From positions 2,356,001 through 2,420,000 of the forward strand of contig NZ_CP087968.1 in assembly GCF_024703895.1 (NCBI RefSeq): a stretch of 64,000 bases of DNA, read 5' to 3'. Made by a program: the position numbers and the translations under genes. The notes under the pieces are model-generated. The model was not told where the DNA came from. It was given only the letters and a program-made list of their open reading frames with translations, and searched no databases. This document shows, piece after piece, positions 59,969 to 64,000 of this stretch. This DNA comes from Nocardioides sp. B-3. Lineage in GTDB: Bacteria; Actinomycetota; Actinomycetes; Propionibacteriales; Nocardioidaceae. Positions within the stretch are counted from its first letter, which is position 1, and the number at the start of each line of letters is the position of its first letter.

Positions 59969-60368
59969 ATGACCGATGTGGAGCTGCTCCGCTCACCCTC
60001 CCCGGCCCAGACTGCGCCGTACGCCTATGCCTCGAGAGTCGGAGAGCTCGTCTTCACGGCCGGCGCCTGCCCCGCTCGACGAGGACGGTCGCGTCGTGGG
60101 TGCCGGCGACGTGACCTCGCAGACCGAGCAGGTGATGGCCAACCTGACCGGGGCGCTGGCCGATGCCGGCTGCGCTCTCACCGACGTCGCGAAGACGACG
60201 GTGTACGTCGCCTCGTCGGCGCGCGAGGACCCGGTGGCCGCTTGGCAGGTGGTGAGCGCGGCGTTCGGCGGCCACGACGCCCCCAGCACGCTCCTCGGGG
60301 TCACGGTGCTCGGCTACCCGGACCAGCTCGTCGAGGTCGAGGCGATCGCCGTACGAGGAAAGCACTGA
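59969..60368 (+). CDS. Rid (YjgF/YER057c/UK114) family protein
   Basis: Small trimeric enamine/imine deaminase-type protein. YAYASRVGELVFTAGACP, VTSQTEQVMANLTGALADAGC, VAKTTVYVASSA and LVEVEAIAV follow the Rid pattern; the Arg of RidA proper is not clearly placed, so the exact subgroup is uncertain. About 133 residues. Frame break near 60068 (one extra C). Confidence 0.85.
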
Positions 60369-60458
60369 GCGCTGGCCGCTCCGCCGGGCCTGTGGACAAC
60401 CGTTCACCGTTGTCGGTGTCGGGTGATGTCGTTGTCGACATGCACCCGAGGAGGCACG

Positions 60459-61007
60459 ATGGCAGTTGTGACGTTGATTCCGCAGAGTCGTCCGATGACG
60501 GCGGCCGACCTCGAGCTGATGCCCGATGACGGGCACCGCTACGAGCTCATCGACGGCACGCTGATCGTGACGCCGTCACCGGCCGTGCCCCATCAGCGGA
60601 TCGTGGGCAACCTCCACGTCCTGCTCCGCGCGGGCGTCGCGGAGCACCTCGAGGTGATGCTCGCGCCGCTGGACATCACCGTCTCCGACATCACGGTCCT
60701 CCAGCCCGACCTGCTCGTGGCCGGTCGGGAGACCTTGACCGGACGGAAGATGGTCGGGCTTCCGGTGCTCGCGGTCGAGGTGCTCTCGCCCAGCACGCGA
60801 CTGATCGACCTCAACCTCAAGAAGGCCGCGTTCGAGAGAGCAGGGGTCGAGTCCTACTGGGTGGTCGACCCGGATCGACCATCGATCACGGTGTGGCAGC
60901 TCACCGACGGCGTGTACGCCGAAGTCGCCACCGCCGCCGGGGACGAGACGCTCGCCCCGGACGCTCCGTTCCCACTCACGCTCACCCCGTCCGACCTCGT
61001 GCGGTGA
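60459..61007 (+). CDS. Uma2-family (DUF820) PD-(D/E)xK-fold protein
   Basis: 182 residues, intact. MTAADLELMPDDGHRYELIDG at the N-terminus, LQPDLLV and LAVEVLSPSTRLIDLNLKKAAFERAGVESYWVVDP carry the Uma2 nuclease-fold residues. ATG at 60459 with GAGGAGG upstream. Family function is unknown; often multicopy, sometimes linked to mobile DNA. The 90-bp upstream gap contains the inverted repeat GACAAC/GTTGTC. Confidence 0.85.
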   Translation: MAVVTLIPQSRPMTAADLELMPDDGHRYELIDGTLIVTPSPAVPHQRIVGNLHVLLRAGVAEHLEVMLAPLDITVSDITVLQPDLLVAGRETLTGRKMVGLPVLAVEVLSPSTRLIDLNLKKAAFERAGVESYWVVDPDRPSITVWQLTDGVYAEVATAAGDETLAPDAPFPLTLTPSDLVR

Positions 61008-61523
61008 CCACGGGACTCCTGCTCGCGGCGGGCGCGGGGCGCCGGATGGGTACGCCGAAGGCGCTGGTCGACGATTGGCTGCGGCGCTCCTTCGAAAGCG
61101 CTCGTCGAGGGCGGCTGCGAGAGGGTCGTGGTCGTGCTCGGGGCCGCGTCGGACGAGGCAAGGAGCCTGCTCGACGGGCTCGACGCGACGGTGGTCGTCG
61201 CCGACGACTGGGCCGACGGGATGGGCGCGAGCCTCAAGGCCGGACTGACCGAGATCGAGGGGGATGTGTTGATCACCCTCGTCGACCTGCCCGACGTCGG
61301 CGCGGACGTCGTGGCCCGGATCCCGGCGTCCGGATCGACGCTGGCGCGGGCGACGTACGACGGAAGGCCCGGACACCCGGTCTTCATCGGGGCCGAGCAC
61401 AAGGACGCGCTCGCAACGACGCTGCACGGCGACGTCGGGGCGCGGGCCTACCTCGACGCGCACCACGTGCTGGGTGTCGAGTGCGGCGACCCGGCGACGG
61501 GACGCGACGTCGACAGCCGATGA
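61004..61523 (+). CDS. MocA-like molybdenum cofactor nucleotidyltransferase
   Basis: NTP-transferase fold: GLLLAAGAGRRMGTPKAL is the nucleotide loop, then VVVLGAAS, DDWADGMGASLKAGL and LVDLPDVGADVV (metal Asp) and GRPGHPVFIG. About 173 residues; GTG start overlaps the Uma2 stop (GTGA). Frame break near 61095. It leads a cluster of molybdenum-hydroxylase maturation genes, supporting cytidylylation of molybdopterin. Confidence 0.85.
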
Positions 61524-61565
61524 GGCCAACGTCCGGCCAACGTGCCGGGTCGTAGCCTGACCAGC

Positions 61566-62449
61566 ATGGACCCGGTCATGCAGGATGCCGCCGACGTCGC
61601 AGCGCGCCTCGGCGCGACCGGCTACCTCGCCGACGACGAGCTCGCGACGGTGCTGTTCCTGACGATGCGGATGCAGCGGCCGCTGCTGCTCGAGGGCGAG
61701 CCCGGCACCGGCAAGACCGCCCTCGCGGAGGCGCTCGCGGAGACTCTCGACCTGCCGCTGATCCGGTTGCAGTGCTATGAGGGCATCGATGCGACGCAGG
61801 CGCTCTACGACTGGGACTTCCCGCGCCAGATCCTGCACCTGCGCGCTCTCGAGGCCGCGGGTGCGGAGGGGACGGTGGAGGAGACCGAGAAGAGCCTGTA
61901 CGACGACCGGTTCCTGCTCTCACGGCCCGTGCTCGCCGCCCTCCAGCAGTCGCCGGCGGTGCTGCTCATCGACGAGGTGGACCGGGCGGACGACGAGTTC
62001 GAGGCCTTCCTGCTGGAGGTGCTCTCGACCCGGCAGGTCACGATCCCCGAGCTCGGCACCGTGAGCGCCGCGACCCCGCCCTATGTCGTGCTCACCTCCA
62101 ACCGCACGCGCGGAGCTGCACGATGCGCTCAAGCGGCGCTGCCTCTACCACTGGATCGACCACCCCGGTCTCGACCGCGAGGTGGCGATCGTCCGGTCCC
62201 GCGCGCCCGAGGTGGCCGAGTCGCTCGCGCGCCGGGTCGTCGGTGTGGTGCAGCAGCTGCGCGGACCGCGACGACCTGCTCAAGCCGCCGGGCGTTGCGG
62301 AGACCCTCGACTGGGCGCGTGCCCTGAACCACCTCGGCACCACCCACCTCGACCTCGAGACGGCGGCCGCCACGCTCGGCGCGCTGGTGAAGTACCGCGA
62401 GGACAAGGACCGGGTGCGGCAGGCGCTCGACCGGATGCTCACCACATGA
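61566..62449 (+). CDS. coxD: MoxR-family AAA+ ATPase (CoxD-like)
   Basis: Chaperone-type ATPase for inserting or sulfurating the Mo/Cu site of CO-dehydrogenase-type enzymes. Walker A GEPGTGKTALAEAL, LQCYEGIDATQALYDWDF, Walker B AVLLIDEVDRADDEFEAF, sensor LTSNRTRE. About 294 residues, ATG at 61566. Frame breaks near 62110 and 62265. Overlaps the VWA gene by ATGA. Confidence 0.87.
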
Positions 62450-63559
62450 CCACCGACTTCGACCCGCTGCCCGTCCTCCTCGGCTTCACCCGGGCCCTGA
62501 AGGCGGCCGGCGTGCCCGTGACGCCCGACCGCGCGCACGGGTTCGTCGAGGCGACGGCCATCGTCGGGCTCGACGACCAGCAGGCGACGTACTGGGCCGG
62601 ACGCGCGACGCTGTGCGCAGGACCGGACGACCTGACGCGCTACGACCCGGGTCTTCGAGGCGTGGTTCGACCCGCGCGGCGAGCTGCCGAGGCGCCGCGA
62701 GACCGGGCTGCCGATGCCGTCGGCGCCGGCCCTCCCCAGCGTCGACGAGGCTCCCGGCGAAGCCGACGCCCGGGACGACGGTGACGTCCTGCGCGCCGCC
62801 GCCACGACCACCGACGTGCTGCGCCACCGCGACGTCGCCGGCCTCGATGCCGCCGAGCGCCAACGGCTCGCCGCGATGTTCGCGAGCCTGCGTCCGACAG
62901 CACCCGTGCGCCGTACCGCGCGACACGAGCGCTGGCACCGCGGCCGCCTCGACGCCTCCCGCACCCTGCGCGACTCGCTGCGACGGATGGGCGAGCCCGG
63001 TGAGCTGGCGTGGCGACGGAGAAGGGTGCGGGCGCGGCGGGTGGTGCTGCTCGTCGACGTCAGCGGCTCGATGAGTGCGTACGCCGATGCGCTGCTGAGG
63101 CTCTCGCACCGGTTCGTCTCCACGCAGCCCGGGTGCGAGGTCTTCACCCTCGGCACCCGCCTCACGCACGTCACGCGCGTTGCGACACCGCGACCCCCGA
63201 CCGGGCCCTGATCGCCGCCGGCGACTGCGTGCCCGACTGGTCGGGTGGCACCCGGCTCGGCGAGACGATGCGTGTCTTCCTCGACCGTTGGGGGCAGCGC
63301 GGCATGGCGCGCGGCTCGGTGGTGGTCGTCTTCAGCGACGGCTGGGAGCGCGGCGACGCCTCCCTCCCCGGCCGAGCAGATGGCGCGGCTGCAGCGGATC
63401 GCGCACCATGTCGTCTGGGTCAACCCGCATCGCGGCAAGCCCGGCTACGAGCCCCTGCAGCAGGGAATCGCGGCCGCGCTGCCGTACGTCGATGACTTCG
63501 TGGCCGGTCACTCGTTGGCAGCCTTCGAGGAGCTGGTGGAGGTGGTGGGACGTGCGTGA
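62446..63559 (+). CDS. coxE: VWA-domain protein (CoxE-like)
   Basis: Partner of the MoxR ATPase. N-terminal helical part (VLLGFTRALKAAGVPVTPDRAHGF), C-terminal von Willebrand A domain with MIDAS DVSGSMS and FSDGWERGD. About 371 residues. Frame breaks near 62650, 63185 and 63367 (CCTGG to CCCCGG). Its end overlaps the XdhC gene. Confidence 0.85.
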
Positions 63560-64000
63560 CGTGATGCGTGAGCTGCTCGCGTGGTGGGAGGCCGGCGAGA
63601 CGATCGGTGTCGGCACCGTGGTCGCCACCTTCCAGTCGGCGCCGCGACCGGCGGGGGCCTCGATGCTGGTCGGACCTGACGGCTCCGCGGTCGGGTCGGT
63701 CTCCGGCGGTTGCGTCGAGGGCGCCGTCTATGAGGAGGCCCAGCAGGTCGTCGAGTCCGGCGACCCGGTGCTGGAGCGCTACGGCGTCTCCGACGACGAC
63801 GCTTCGCGGTCGGGCTGACCTGCGGCGGGATCCTCGACGTCTTCGTCGAGAAGGTGTCGCGCGAGACCTTCCCCGAGCTGGGGAGGTCGCGGCCGACCCG
63901 GACGCCGGTCGCCCGGTCGCCGTCGCGACGGTGATCGAGCACCCGGACCCGTCCCTGCTGGGAAAGCGCGCCATCATCCGGCCGGGGGAGAAGGCGCAGG
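63552..64000 (+). CDS. XdhC/CoxI-family maturation protein (3' truncated by window)
   Basis: VMRELLAWWEAGETIGVGTVVATFQSAPRPAGASM, VGSVSGGCVEGAVYEEA and LTCGGILDVFVEKV are XdhC/CoxI motifs; the family delivers or sulfurates molybdenum cofactor for xanthine- or CO-dehydrogenases. GTG start at 63552 chosen for overlap with the VWA gene; ATG at 63564 is an alternative. Frame breaks near 63803 and 63885. Runs off the window end. Confidence 0.87.

Overview
The window is high-GC (about 70%) actinobacterial DNA. Start codons are mixed ATG/GTG/TTG and many adjacent genes overlap by ATGA. It carries a NnaR-type HemD/winged-helix fusion, a DUF222/HNH (13E12) gene, DUF6318, DUF6174, DUF3263, GDYXXLXY and DUF2157 proteins, and a CIRCE-controlled groEL without groES. 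The best guess is a Nocardioides-like member of the Nocardioidaceae; this rests on gene content and is inferred, not tested. About 80 gene interruptions are single-base indels after which the same protein resumes in another frame, including in cysS, groEL and otsA. Many of these, and several missense changes at invariant residues, fall where the expected sequence contains CCTGG or CCAGG. I therefore treat the split ORFs as one gene each and the breaks as read errors, probably caused by CCWGG methylation.

Layout. 1-12.0 kb: nitrate assimilation (narK, nitrate reductase, flavin/BFD electron-transfer subunit, nirB, nirD, nnaR). It is split by a 3-kb block (TylF-like methyltransferase, soxR, SDR, QueA-like enzyme) flanked by two inverted arrays of a 22-bp repeat. 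12.2-23.6 kb: ispF, a membrane-anchored sulfite-oxidase-fold enzyme, a patatin, a C39 peptidase, cysS-rlmB, a metallophosphoesterase, an Eis-like acetyltransferase and a DUF4032 kinase-like protein. 23.7-27.6 kb: a complete ABC importer operon. 27.7-30.9 kb: a DUF6318 lipoprotein with a PKD-like secreted protein, an HNH endonuclease gene and a DUF1059 protein. 31-46 kb: VOC protein, GH13 glycosidase, tRNA-Thr(TGT), pdxY, GMC oxidoreductase with aldehyde dehydrogenase, LigB-type dioxygenase, ung, a PhaC-like hydrolase with a Lys/Ala-rich tail, a glutamate-synthase-family FMN protein, otsA and otsB, a LytR_C protein and a CDF transporter. 46.1-47.9 kb: a SAM riboswitch, a threonine-synthase-like PLP enzyme and a CysO-type sulfur carrier. 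48-57.9 kb: membrane and enzyme genes, including an MBL-rhodanese protein, LysE, LtrA, a methyltransferase/ATP-grasp pair and a SigE-type ECF sigma factor. 57.9-60.4 kb: CIRCE-groEL and a Rid protein with a repeated operator-like motif. 60.4-64 kb: a Uma2 protein and a molybdenum-hydroxylase maturation operon (MocA-like, CoxD-like MoxR ATPase, CoxE-like VWA, XdhC), cut by the window end.

The strongest biological candidate is the SAM-riboswitch/ThrC-like/CysO operon. It looks like protein-thiocarboxylate-dependent homocysteine (methionine) synthesis rather than plain threonine synthesis. Other notable signals are the inverted 22-bp arrays around the soxR block, four copies of a REP-like element (one inside a coding region), three convergent gene pairs that share one CTAG as both stop codons, and the CCWGG error signature.
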